Assembly: GCA_037903475.1 (NCBI GenBank)
Contig: JBAJFG010000611.1
Coordinates: 1,488,001-1,552,000 of the forward strand
DNA: 64,000 nt
Origin: Ancylostoma caninum
Taxonomy: Eukaryota > Nematoda > Chromadorea > Rhabditida > Ancylostomatidae
Reading direction: 5' to 3'
The position numbers and the translations under genes are program-made. Shown in pieces: positions 12,901 through 24,843 of this stretch; position 1 is the stretch's first letter, and each line of letters opens with the position of its first letter. The notes beneath the pieces are model-generated. The model ran no database searches and had not been told where the DNA came from. It saw only the letters and a list, made by a program, of their open reading frames with translations.

Positions 12901-14005
12901 CACAGGCTTACTCGAGAAAAGTCTTCAATTTACTGAAAAATTGGAAGACTTGTTTATGCAACCTTAGGGAGGGAAGCTTGCATGTAAGCATTTTACTACT
13001 GAGTAATTTTCACCTGGCCTATAGCGGTCGCTCATGTTGACTTGGAAATTGATTCTACTGAGATCGTCAAGGATACCATCTCCAGTTGCTTTGAGTATCG
13101 CTTCTTTCAAGCACTGAACACATTGAAAATCAGAAGAGAATTGGGAGTAGTAAGTTCTCATACTTTTTTAAAATTCAAAGACATTCAAAGACACTTCCTA
13201 CCCAGTAGCGGTAGAACATCGTCATTTTCATAGCTTCGGTCGGTTGTCCTCGCATCATTCTCAGTTCATCCGGAGAGGCAGATTTCGCCATAGAATTTAT
13301 GTACTCATCAGCGGTCTTTCCAGCTCCTACATGGCAGTTAATGGAAGCTGCTGTGAATTTACAGCGCAGTAATGTTATACATACGTTCTTTGTCCAGTCG
13401 CATAAGGTCAACACCAACTTTTGAGGTACAGCTGCTAGCAAATCCCACATAGTCGCCCTGGAAATATCAATGAACCTTAAAGAATTTCACTTCGGTAATC
13501 TTCACTGCAGACCTGATGTGTAATATTTAGACCAAACTTGGTGTTCGGTGGATTAACCAGGTAAGGCTTTCCTTTCTCGGTTCGACCGAATTTTATTTCC
13601 GCCCATGGCGTTCCTGTGAACTGAGGGAAATATCGATTGTTATCCAGAAATACTCAATTTCTTCTACAGGTAAAAAATTGTATACAAGCTACCAAATGTG
13701 TAGCGTGCCTCAAAAGAAGTCGACCGATAATGCACTGGAGCACGTCCTCCCTGAAAAAAAGTAGAGCCTTTCGAGATGAAACCCAGGACATCCGCATTCC
13801 ATTAAACGGTTTTTGATAGAGACGTGATAGCAATGATCTTAACGTGCAACAACCAAAAGAAGCATAGTTGTTGACATCTCGAGTGCAGCGCCGAAATCCA
13901 AACCATTCTCATTACGGATCTGACTCACCGATGTTGTTTCTTTGCGATGTCACCGAAATCTTCTGGGGTTATACATTGCACTGCTTTTCGGTACTGCTTC
14001 TCGAA
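9985..14005 (-). CDS. AASDHPPT: 4'-phosphopantetheinyl transferase (AASDHPPT family), first exon not located
   Basis: Exons in coding order: 14005-13929, 13750-13693, 13620-13513, 13457-13385, 13326-13202, 13113-13014, 12819-12710, 10225-10163, 10092-9985 (stop TGA). Phases all join, giving 273 residues; about 10-30 N-terminal residues are missing. The Sfp-type fold is shown in order by GKPYL, NITHQGDYVGFAS, VGVDLM (Mg2+-binding Asp) and FYRYWCLKEAILKATGDGI (W-x-L-KEA with the catalytic Glu and Lys), then a FEE motif. The family transfers the phosphopantetheine arm of CoA to carrier-protein serines, such as acyl carrier protein and aminoadipate-semialdehyde dehydrogenase, in the cytosol. A 2.5 kb intron (10226-12709) separates the last two exons, which encode a C-terminal tail beyond the core. 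The acceptor before 14005 is TTTAG. Confidence 0.93.
10880..10985. repeat. Dispersed repeat copy with inverted ends
   Basis: GTAAACGTGTTGACG near 10895 pairs with AACGCGTTTACCATGG near 10944. The right part matches, in reverse orientation, ACCCATGGTAAACGTGTTA at about 22436. It lies within the long intron of the transferase gene. Confidence 0.5.
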
Positions 14006-14345
14006 CTAAAGTGGCAAGGATTTTGGAAAACACGAAAGAGTTACTCGAAAATACTGCCGAGTAAAGCCAAACCTGATCATTTTCAAAAGCCTTTTGAACA
14101 CTAACCACCCATCGATTACATCTACACCTGAAAAACCAAAACTTTCTCTTCTTTTAGATATCAAAGTTGCATTAGAGGGTTTTTAGCTGTTGTTCTTCAC
14201 AAACAGCTCATATATTTTTGGATTTTTTCTCTATAAAAAGGTTCCGGGGAAGATTGTGGTATATCTGCCAAAGCAAAACTAAGGCACTTTCTCCAAGCTA
14301 CTCGCCTCAATCAGCTGTAACAAGTAATTGCAAAGATAGCAAGAC

Positions 14346-14411
14346 ATAACCATTTTGCAGAAAAAAAAAGCTCTCTCCATAACCATTTTGCAGAAAAAAA
14401 AAGCTCTCTCC
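14346..14411. repeat. Perfect 33 bp tandem duplication
   Basis: Two identical 33-base units (14346-14378, 14379-14411) begin ATAACCATTTTGCAG and contain a run of nine A. The absence of any mismatch suggests a recent duplication. Confidence 0.9.
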
Positions 14412-15500
14412 TGGAAAGAAGCTCTGAGAGGGAGCTCAGAACCCTATTGGGAACATTCTTGAGTTCAGCCAGTGCTTTTTAAAAGACAATTCATACTACA
14501 AGTCAAATCACGGATGAAGGAGAGGATGGAAGCGAGACCATACTCGATTTTGTGTGTGGAAACGCACAACAGTCCCCGAATCATAATTGATAGGTTAAAA
14601 TACTTGCTCCCAAGGATCACGTAGCAATCATACAACAGGCTTCCACAGAGGAAAGAAAATTCGTGGGATAAGTGATAACTTACACGAGAGGCATTCCAAA
14701 ATCACATTTTCTCTGGACTTCTTATATTTTCCTGGAGTTGCTCAACGTCCAAAACATAATGCATTTAAATTATTTTGTTTCACAATAGCTACCACCTGGC
14801 CACGGTATTAATAATACAACCAATAATGTTACTAGGACGAAAAGAATTAGCAAAAGCTATGCAATAGAGTAATAGAAATGTGTTAGCAATTATAGAAGAA
14901 TAACCGTTTCCATACATAGGATGCGCCAGGAATAGCATAAATGAAACAAAAAGAATGTAGATTTATGTACTTTTAGCTATGCCGAAAATTAAATGGTTAC
15001 TAGAATATCTAGCTTTCTGGAAAGACGGAGCCATTTTCATAGTTAGCGTTAACCGCTGGAGATTTACTGGAACCTTTAGCAACTTTTACAGAAAGTTAAA
15101 CACTGGTAATTTCATCTTCTTCCACCTATAAAGATGACGATTTTTTTTTCGCAGACTTTTTGGAGGAGGCAATTATAATCCTGATACTGTTGTTATGCCA
15201 GCAAGATTTATTTATGTACAGATTTACATTGTTCCCGACTTCTCGACTCGATCGCCGTTTTCACTCGCCAGAAAATGACAAAAGTAAAAGTAATAATAAA
15301 AGCTGTAAACCACTTTTAAGACTCCAAGAACGGCTGTTGAGTAGAAACATCGAGCAAGAGAACAGAGGTGTCCACCTAACAAATCTGGTTGGCGTGATAA
15401 CAGTATTAGGATTACATTAAAATGTCCATATTTAAAGAAGAAAGAACAAGGTAGTTGAAGTGATTTGTGAGTAAGTTGGCCACTCTAGGAACTTAAAGAC

Positions 15501-15831
15501 CGTTTTTTGCATGAGATTGGAAGATGAAAATCATACGATTAAGACATGCGTGCTCATGCAAAACACGGTTTTTTTAATCAATAGGTATGCATGAAATTCG
15601 CATGGGCCTTGCATGGGTTTTGCATGGGTATGCGTGGGTTTTTCGTGCGTTCCGTATCGAATTTGCATCGAATTTTTGGAGAAGCATGGGTTCTGCATAG
15701 GTATGCGTGGATTTTGCATGGATACGCATGGGCTTTGCATGGATTTGACCATTACTGGTATAGAACAACTGATTAAAAGATTGCATGTATAAATCGTGGG
15801 ATTTGCATCTTTAAATCTCATGCAAAATACG
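15501..15831. mobile_element. TIR-bounded element enclosing a GCATGGG minisatellite
   Basis: Terminal inverted repeats of about 32 bases (15501-15532 and 15800-15831) share GCATGAGATT and GAAGATG/CATCTTT with a few mismatches. Between them (about 15599-15747) the unit GCATGGGTTTT recurs with variants roughly every 12 bases. The repeat keeps two opposed frames open, and those should not be read as genes. No transposase or clear target duplication was found. Confidence 0.65.
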
Positions 15832-18800
15832 ATTTTCAATTTTCCTGAGCATATAATAATACTCATTTTTGAAAACATGGAAAATGTTTGCTTTATTTAC
15901 ACTACATTGTAGGGATATCCCTTGGGGCATTAACTACTTGCCTCCCCAACCCTGGGCAATCTCAACTGCTCACTAGGAGTTACTGCTAACTGGTCAGATT
16001 TGACCAACCAAAGATAGACGTTGGTCAAAACATGGGAGTTATGATGGATTGGAAATAATTGCGATCAATATGGCATGCGTTGATCTATCTGAACTGATCC
16101 ACATTAGAGCCAGAACAACTGGATGCACGAAGCCACAAATTGTTCCATGCTGGGATTAACATGACCTGATTAGAAATATGATTTGAACAGGGATGAATAG
16201 AATGACTCACTCGGCGGTCATGCTGCGACGTCGAGGATGCGATGCGCTGCGTGTGCACGTGTGGTCTGGATGGCCTTGAACGTGTCGCTCGAGATGAAAA
16301 GATAGTTCACCATCGAGCCACGCTGAACAACCCTATTTTAACGTCCGCGATTCCACGGAGATCTAGTGATCTCCGAAAATTCATGCAATTGAATGCGGTC
16401 GTGAAGCTTCTCAAGAGCATCTCCGACGGCGGCCAGCCAACAATTCTAGCCAAAACTCCTAAAACTTGGATCAATTCCAGTTCGTGTCTTTTTTCTAAAT
16501 GTATGCATATGAATGCACTCTATTGAAGTGTCCTATTTTACTGTTATTGCTAGAATTATAACCTATAGTCGATTTAGCTGCGCGGAGCAATTGGAATTCA
16601 GGACGTTCTACTGTGGTCCTTCGGTATCGATCAGGTCAGGTAGTCTTTCAACAAATGGCTCAGAAAAAGAATAAAAGTCTTTCACATCAGGGAATACACA
16701 GAACTCGTCTGCAACTCTTTTGAAGCGTGCAACCTTTGGAATAAGCAACTGGGTTAACTTCCCAAGTTACTACATACAGATAATGCTGGGAAGGACCACT
16801 CTGCTAGCCTGCCGCGATTGGTCAGGAATGCAACTGGGTATTAGTATTAGATGTCCGTAAACGGAATTCAGGCGGAGTGTATTCTCCACACAGTATTCGA
16901 TTGCTCTTCCTAATTGCGAGCAAGTCCGTCGAAAGTCATGCCCATTCCATGACTTTCACTGTCTGTTTCAACGATATTCTGAATGGAAAGAGGTCGTGCT
17001 GAGCGCTCAATAGCCATAAAAACGATTGAGCTTGGCACATTTGTTGCGCAAAGCATGGATCCAGCTTTATTTTTCGCCTCGAACACATGAAAGTGTTTAT
17101 ATGATCGACGAAATGATAAAGGACGTTACAGGAACGAATTCTGCCATTCTGCAGTAAAGCGACTAGTAATTAGAGAAAGCCCATTTGGAAAGAATTCCAC
17201 AACATGAGCCTAAAACTAATAAAAGAGCTACAAATTCTATCACTCGGCCAGGATCCATGTAGAGATACCTGACCAAAACTGGAATACGAACCCGAACATT
17301 TTATTTAAATTCAACAGTGTTGTCGTAAACTTTTAACGTATTAGGCAGCTACTTTCATGGTTGATCTTGCCCATAAATATTTAACCATGTTGAGACCATC
17401 TCCTAATTCACCTGCATTTTTTTCTCTTGTTCTCGTGCTTTCTACATCATTTTCACCTCAGAGTCATTTCTATTAATCTTTCTCGAACGCTTAAACAGCT
17501 TTCTGAGATAAATGGATAGTTAGAATAGGCACTCCTGATAACTTATACGCATGAGTGCTTCCGTCTTACAACCTTCCAATTTTTTGAGAGACTTGCCCAT
17601 TCATAGTTCAAAGTAGATAAATAAATAATAAATAAATAGTTCCAGCCTCAGCGTTAGTGCAACGTACTCCAACAACAACTTCGGATTACTCGTTGGATAA
17701 AAGTAATAACCATGGGTTTATTTTTCAAACCACCTTCTAAACTTGACTTCAAACTATTTTTCGCCAAACCTTAGCCCTACTATTCTAAGTCGTTGCTGAG
17801 ATAACTATTTCTTCATCAAGTATCCAGGATAGAATGTTTAAAATTAGCATGTCTACAAATGACGTGTGTCCACGAAGTGATCTCTGTTGTCCTAGGAGTG
17901 CCGAAACAAGTGGCTCCGCGCTGTAGTTACCGAGCACGAAAAGTGGCCCACTGCAAATATGTCCAAATATCGGCGCAAACCGTAATGAATCGTTTCGTCT
18001 GGGTAGGTACCATGGAGTAGCCGGCACAGGATAGAAGTTCGCAATGCGTAGCATTTCACTAAATATAAGTACGGCCCGGTTTGCATTTAACCTTCGTTCG
18101 GTTTTCTTGCCCAGAGAAGGTAGGATTGTGCAAGAAAATATGGAAAGAGTTAGTAGTCGAGTAGGGTAACGTTCTCGTGGACTTCTTGAATGTGGCACAA
18201 GTAGAAGAAGAAACCCATTTCAGATTCCATTATTTAAGGCAGTTCGGGCGTCAAACAAACCATCTACGGCGACATATGCATACAGAAACCGGCAAAATTA
18301 TTGCAATTTTTTGTTTTCTCTCCGTGGTTTCGTATAGGGCTAACTCCAGAGCTTGAAACTCCAGATTTTCACGAAACATGTAGCTAAAATGTGAAACGGA
18401 AGGACGTATAGCCATCTACGTATGAGCCATTATTTCTTGGAGACTAATTTTGTTCGCAGAACTTGAAATCTGTGATTTGAAAGTATTTATTCCAAATGCC
18501 TAGCAAAACAATCTTTGTGAAATCTCAATGCAAATTGAATGCTATGCAATAAGATTGATTCAAACCTGTTAGAAAATGTTTGCGTACGGATTTCTGATTG
18601 GAACCAACCAGGCTGATGTCTCATCAAGCCAACATTATTCCTATGTGGATATTTCTTCCATCATGGTTAACTCCCCCGCTTTTGTTTCAAGGTTACCACT
18701 TCTTCTGTCGGCAGCCAAAGGTGTTCGAATGTGCTGAGATCCGGAGTTGTTTCGAATCTCCTAGGAATTCCAGCTGGTTGCTATGTAGCCAACAGTGCAT

Positions 18801-20788
18801 TTTCTTGTGAGGAAGATTTGCACGTTCTTCTTGCTTCACGAAGTACGCTTCTCCGAAACTTCGTGGTGGCTGAAGAAACTTGATAGCTCCTTATATGAAA
18901 AGGTGTTCGGAAGGCTCCGGTTTTAGTAAAGATTTCAGGAAGAGTGGAAAGGCTTGGAATGAGTGGAATCATGTGGTTGCATGTCTCGTCCAACCACACT
19001 CTATGTTAATTTCGCATCTGCGGACTTCTATACTGTAAACTTCTCACCTGGTCTAACTTTTCGAATTGCACAGAATTAGCAAATTTTTCCAGGATCAGGG
19101 TGGGACACTCCACTGCTGTGGTATTGCATGATGTTCACTGCACCTTAGCAGCACCTACCTTGCATAATTCCCTGAGCAGTAAACTACTCCACTGTTTGCG
19201 CCGACATCGAAGGAAGGCTGTTGCTACCTTTTTTACTATAAAATCTCAGTAAAGCTTTCTTCCTTATCAGAAAAAAAAGAACACTGCAGGAGCTGCGCTA
19301 TAGGCTGCATTAGAACCACCAGAAAATCCTTAATGATGCAAATGAGCTTCGGATATCAGCAAAGAAACTTCCGCGAGTCACTGCTGAATTGATCCTATCT
19401 AATTCAAACTAAAATCTCATCTATAAAATTGACTTTGTGCTAATCGATAAGAACAAATTTTTTGACTATTTCAAATTTAAAAAACCTTCAGAAAACTAAC
19501 GGATGAACTGCGTGATCCTCACTTCATTTTCATTTTCTTCACTTTCAGTTCCTGTTCCACACTCGCATCTATGTATTCTGAGTTCTACGGAAAAGGAAGT
19601 CAAGGTTAAAAAACCAAAAATTAGAATTTTCTCGATCGCTACTGAACATCTCATTTATTTACATATAGATGATGTTGCTAGCCCTCTTTTTGACAGTTTT
19701 ATGAGTATTACATGTCGGAATTAATAGAAACATAGCACATTAATGAGGTGACCTACATCAATAAAATCAGATTAGACTTAAACTTCTTGTATTTGGAATC
19801 ATCGGACTGAGTGTTCGCGGACATGCACCGATCCAGGTGCGGATTCCAGAGGCAAATCATCATATCTGGTGAGAGGTAGCATAAAATCTGCGTAATTCAG
19901 AAATTTTAAATTTGGACCATTAATTTCAAATGTAGAGACCACCGACGTCGCCAAAACTGAGTGGTACCCACGTTTGAGTTACATTTCAACATTTTGGCGT
20001 GATTCCACACCCTTGATATTCCAGAACGAAGGAGCCACACATATTGCAATCCTGCGCCATCCGGTTAACCCTAACGTTGTCGCGATTTGGTTAGATTCTG
20101 TGGATTTTGAGGGCATTCTACCACGAATTCCGAGGAACAGGAACTTATAGGAAGATCGCAAGTAAGAACCATGCACGATCAGTTTAAGCACTGTTCTTTT
20201 TTACCAATTTGTCATCCTTCGTCGGTCCGAGCTTATTTATGCTATGCAGCCAACACACTTAGTAAAACAACAACGAATTCATTACAAACTCCCAAGAAAC
20301 TACATTAACATTCAACGTACACAAAAAAAACAACAGCAAGGCATCCTGTACCCTAGCGGACTTATAAGGACCAGTTCTAGAAAGTTTACAAAATGAAAAC
20401 ACACAAAACAGATTAGTTAACAAGTGGGCAGGATTCTCGCAAACGGATGATAACCCAGATTTGTATCACAAGCAGCAACGGTAAGAGCGACGAGGATTGC
20501 CAAGTAAAAAAAAAAGCGAGTATGAAAACTCGATAAGTCATCAAATTCTGTCACTCCCTCTTTGCAGTGACTCCTACAGAGTGGCAGCGAAGAGGGACGA
20601 ATGAGGTTTTAATAGCAAGTAAATCACTAAGATAGGCAACGCTTGGCTTTAAAAACACCAGCAAAATGACCGTACTAGAAACGAAAAACTCTGAACACAC
20701 GTAGTATGAAAAACACAAGTAGAAAATGAATGGAAATGAGTAGAATATGTATTGAGAAAATAAAGTTATAGCATCAGTAAAAAGAAGT

Positions 20789-23700
20789 TTAGTAGAACCT
20801 TTTCCTCTGACGTTCGCTCCTTTTCTGGAAGAAAATCACGCCAAATCCAAGAGCTCCAACTAACACAACGATTGCGACGATGACTAGTATTATTGTTCCG
20901 AACCAGCCAAGTTTAGATGGCCGTGGATCTTCAATATGATCGCGAGGAGCAGCTTTGAACGCCGCATTAGGGACGACGTCCTTTCGGTTGGTCTGAATGT
21001 CAGAATGAAAACGTGGCAGCAATCACATCTGGATTGCTACTGTTCAATTCTTGCTGTGATTTTCCCTCCCCTCCTTACTTTAGCAAATCGCAAAAGTTGG
21101 GAACAAATACAAAAAAACGAATTTTGATCCGACATGAAAAGAGACAAAGGTTCAAGAAAAAGCAGATCCTATGAAGACAAACCTTTTCTTAACACGGTAC
21201 AGTCGAAAACTCTTGGTCAAGATTAATTCTCGCAGAAAAACATAGCCGGTGGATGATTGTATAAAATAGTTGCTAACCCCCACCCCCACCCCCCCCCCCC
21301 CCCCCAAGTACTGGAGTATGCTCAAAACTGGAGTATAGAGACCAACATGAGAAGTATAATCCTCTATTACTTCAAGTTTGTTTCCATGAATTAGGAGTGA
21401 CAATTCAAAAAGCACCTACATGGATTCACATCCCTAGGAACAATTAGTTGGAGAGTGGTCATGATGATGTATTCACTAAAATGTTTTATTTACAAGCCAA
21501 ACAATCGATCGACCATGTTTTTCAGCGGTTATCCGCCTGAATTAATCCGTAACAGCGAATGCTGGAAATCAATGGTGCTCCGGTACAGGCAGAACATGAA
21601 TGAATGTTCGAGGGAAATTCCGGGATAACGGACTGCTTAAATCATTGGCAAATAAATACATAATACAAGGGCCTTCTGCGAGTAAAACAGGAGTTTAGGG
21701 TGAGCTCACAAAACCGTAGTTTTACCCTAAGCATAATCGTGGAATTTTACTACTCATTTATATTGGAGACATGAGCTAACCCACTTAGACGCATCCTAGA
21801 GCTACATTTATAGTTCATCAGAGTTCGGTCCGGTCGGATAACAAATGATACGTATCGATCGTCGGATAGCGAAGATCAATATTTAGCTTTTGTTAGCCGA
21901 CCGGATCGGACTCCGATGAACTATAAATGTAGCTTGAGCAACCACTCAACCACCATCGGCAGCAACCACAAAAACTTTTATGTCTGTGTTCTGGAGCTTT
22001 TCGAAAGATTATTGAAGGCGGCATTTGATTCAGGATACAACAAACTATCACAGTACCATACAGCTGTCGACTGCTTCAGTTTGCAGTCATTCTCTCGACC
22101 ATTCCGAACCTAGTGAATATTACATCGCTTTTTTGTCTTTTTTTTGTGATCAGCAACAAGCAATTCTTTTCAGCCGCACCTTTCCCACGTATACATTTGT
22201 TTAATCACTTCCATGGTTGATTTCCAAACAAAATTTGGGCTTTTAACGTGTTCAGTGCTCTTACGTCACACCGGAACTTTCCATTTATTAGCGTTCTTGT
22301 TAAGTTCATCCTTTTCCGAAGTAATTTTCCAAAGGAGAAGCAAAGTAACGGATTGCGCGAGAAACAGCTGACAAAAAAGATGTCGTCATGAACGAACACA
22401 TAATTGCGACAACTTCAGGGCTCGAATGCAGATTACCCATGGTAAACGTGTTAGCGTACCCAAATGTAACTTTCACATATCTTCTTCTCTGAATCTGCGA
22501 AGTTTCCACATAAAAACCTGGTTGTGGTAGCAATCTAAGAAGTACCCAAATGTAGCCTTTACCTGACACCTACCAACATATTCACCCATAGCTGACTATA
22601 GCTACACAAATCATAATCAAGATGCTAACCATGGTTAATAATACTTATAGATATGAGATTACCGATCTTTTCAATGATGCATCCGGGACAAGAGATGCGA
22701 TGTTTTGCAATTTCATCCTCTCGCAATAAGCTCATAACACTTGATGGTGAATAAAAACCAAATTTTCGATCAGTCGAATGATCGGATTTCGAAAACTCGA
22801 GCAAGCGCCATTTCTACTTCGAGCTATTCAGAAATTCATCACGCATAAGTCTCAATTTACCATTGTATTCATCGGGGAGCTGTTAATTCGAACATCAACG
22901 AGATTGAAGGAACACGGAGTTCATTTGAGGTGTCAGTATTGGCGAGTTTTTTAAGCTGCTACACCGATGCATCCACGATAGTGCCAAAGTAAATATAAGG
23001 GAAAAAGACCTGGATCGTAAAGTAAAAGGTAAAAGAAAGGTAAAAGTACCAAAAGCGTGAGAATCTCAATCCCATTGTTATACGTAGCAATAGCCTCGCA
23101 ATTTATCGTCACCAAAACAACGTGTCCCCTACCAGTTGGTGTTTGTACAGCCACCGAATGGTAGCAATCATCATGATGGGGAGATAGAGGGTGAGCTAAC
23201 AAAGAAGATAGAACAGCTTACCTCCCCCGCCCGATCGACATGGGCAAATTCCTGCTCGAACATTTTCACTCCGATGACGTCGTGATTGTCTGAAAAGGCA
23301 TGTGCTAGTTAAACATGATGAAATATGGCGATAACCACCAACCAATGGTGCGCTACAATGGTATAGTATTAAAAAAAGACCAAAAATGGGGGCTATAAAA
23401 AGAATGGATTTGGAAAAAATTAGAATTATCACAAGTAACATACCGGATAAATCACCGGTAGCTGCACTTATTCCGAAATAATAACCAGTAGGGAGCTGAA
23501 CGTTGTTTACACTAAGGCATAACTTCCACTCATACTTTCCGGAAATATCCGTGAAAATCTAAAACTGGTAATCTCACAATAAACGCTGGGTTCTCGATTT
23601 TTATTGTTGGCATGAAAGAAAAGACCACGAGAATTGGGAAATAATGTGATTATTTTTCTCACCGATAATGTATCTCCAACGTATCGCACAAGTATCTGCG

Positions 23701-24826
23701 TCTCGTGGTCCTTATTCCGGAATTTGGCTTCACATCCTGAAAAGCGCAAGTGCAAACTGCAATAGCCAACGAGGATAAGGAAATTCCTAGTCAAGAACTG
23801 GTACCTGTGTGTTCTCCACCTAACTGTGTGTGAGTACCGTCTTTGTCATGATCGTAATGTAAAGAACCGTCCGAAACCATGGCCGAGATGTAAGGATGGC
23901 CGTGCTGGAAACGAGATTATAAGCCAGAACAACGATACTCGGAACCAACATTACTATCAAAGAAAAGTGTATGAATGATAAATGTAAAAGCTTGGTAACC
24001 TACAGAATGTGGCCCATTGTGGTTACTGTAAGTGTCTAGAAACACTCCTAATCCTCGGAAGTAATCCTTGCCTCCAAAAACAGGACCCATCTGATTCGGT
24101 TCCGATACGTACCAAATCGCCATTCCATCACCGAACAGGTCACCTTAAGCGGTGTTAGAATAAATGGCAAGTGGAAGCAATAAAGCAAAGTGAAACCAAG
24201 GAAAAGAAGCATGGGAAGCGAAGCTGAGAAAATTACGCTGAAAGAAAACTGACCGGTCGAGCCAGTGACCTTGAAGGACACTTGAAATTCCCAGTCTCGG
24301 GACCAGACTTGCTGAAAAGAAGAGTAATGACCAGAACGATGACTGACACGAAAGAACCCATAGACAGTTTCACTGCTGAACAAAAGGATGTTACATTACC
24401 AGTAAGAGGGAAAAAACTACGAGAAAAAACACCAGAGAAATCATAACAAGATCTTGAATACATGAAAAATTTCACCAACTCACCTGCATATTCCAAATTG
24501 CTCCTCGTCGGCTTTGCTCATCAGCTGTTAACCGGATCTGTTGACTAGTAACCATCGAGCTGCCTTGTATATTCCAGAAAGGGATTTCCATACCAGCACC
24601 TGCAGCATCATTATGGATTGAAAGGAAATAGGATGAAAAATAACGTATGAACGCTCACAGACATACCTTGATATGGTCGTGTCAAGGAGTGTTCTCTTTT
24701 GTAGTATCCACGAAACTCATGAACTGAAGTACCATCTATACTCTGCGCTAGTACTTCAGCAGCCGTCGGAGAAGCTGACGGGGCCTCAGCTTTAACAGCT
24801 CCAAGTAGGAGTAAAATCCGCCACAT
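20789..24826 (-). CDS. ile-2: VIP36/LMAN2-type L-type lectin cargo receptor
   Basis: Exons in coding order: 24826-24667, 24599-24484, 24311-24254, 24143-24004, 23904-23805, 23736-23663, 23558-23444, 23289-23222, 20992-20789 (stop TAA). All phases join, giving 344 residues, close to vertebrate VIP36. A signal peptide (about 1-14) is followed by an L-type lectin domain: REHSLTRPYQG, WNIQGSSMVTSQ, FGDGMAIWY, GPVFGGKDYF, the Ca2+/mannose loop FLDTYSNHN, a Cys pair (GCEAKFRN and WKLCLS) and PTGYYFGISAATGDLSD. One membrane segment (about 308-332) ends in the basic tail QKRSERQRKRFY, like the VIP36 trafficking tail. Known role: binds high-mannose glycoproteins and cycles them between ER and Golgi. 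The acceptor at 24143 is CTTAAG. A 2.2 kb intron precedes the last exon. It is divergent from trap-2. Confidence 0.95.
21277..21305. repeat. Poly-C tract
   Basis: C-rich run interrupted by two A, including 17 uninterrupted C at 21289-21305, inside the long last intron of the lectin gene. Its length is likely to vary between individuals or assemblies. Confidence 0.95.
21801..21933. mobile_element. 133 bp palindromic MITE-like element
   Basis: The outer arms GCTACATTTATAGTTCATC (21801) and GATGAACTATAAATGTAGC (ending 21933) are perfect reverse complements, and pairing continues inward with a few mismatches through GTCCGGTCGG and CCGACCGGAT. It lies in the lectin intron. No clear target-site duplication is visible. 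Confidence 0.75.
22430..22700. repeat. Dispersed repeat family segment
   Basis: ACCCATGGTAAACGTGTTA (about 22436) recurs at about 10943 in reverse orientation, and the block around TGAGATTACCGATC plus AATGATGCATCCGGG (22655-22696) recurs at 4228-4263 as TGAGACTACCCATC and AATGACGCATCCGGG. These look like pieces of one diverged interspersed repeat. Confidence 0.5.
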
Positions 24827-24833
24827 GGCGAAA

Positions 24834-24843
24834 CTACAAAACA
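24834..24843 (-). other. Probable spliced-leader acceptor of the lectin gene
   Basis: On the minus strand TGTTTTGTAG ends seven bases before the start codon at 24826, the usual spacing of a nematode trans-splice acceptor. It also supports this ATG as the start. Confidence 0.5.

Larger units (their letters stand above)
14006..20788. other. Gene-poor stretch upstream of the transferase gene
   Basis: The missing first exon of the transferase gene should lie in the proximal part, but I could not identify it. A perfect 33 bp tandem duplication (14346-14411) and a TIR-bounded minisatellite element (15501-15831) are present. The longest open frame (17785-18198, minus, 137 codons) shows no recognisable domain or splice context and is not called. 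Confidence 0.55.

Noticed and set aside
15591..15776. Opposed open frames with repeated LHGYAW and THAKPM-like words
   Set aside because: Both are by-products of the GCATGGGTTTT minisatellite.
17785..18198. 137-codon open frame on the minus strand
   Set aside because: No homology recognised and no neighbouring exons in phase.
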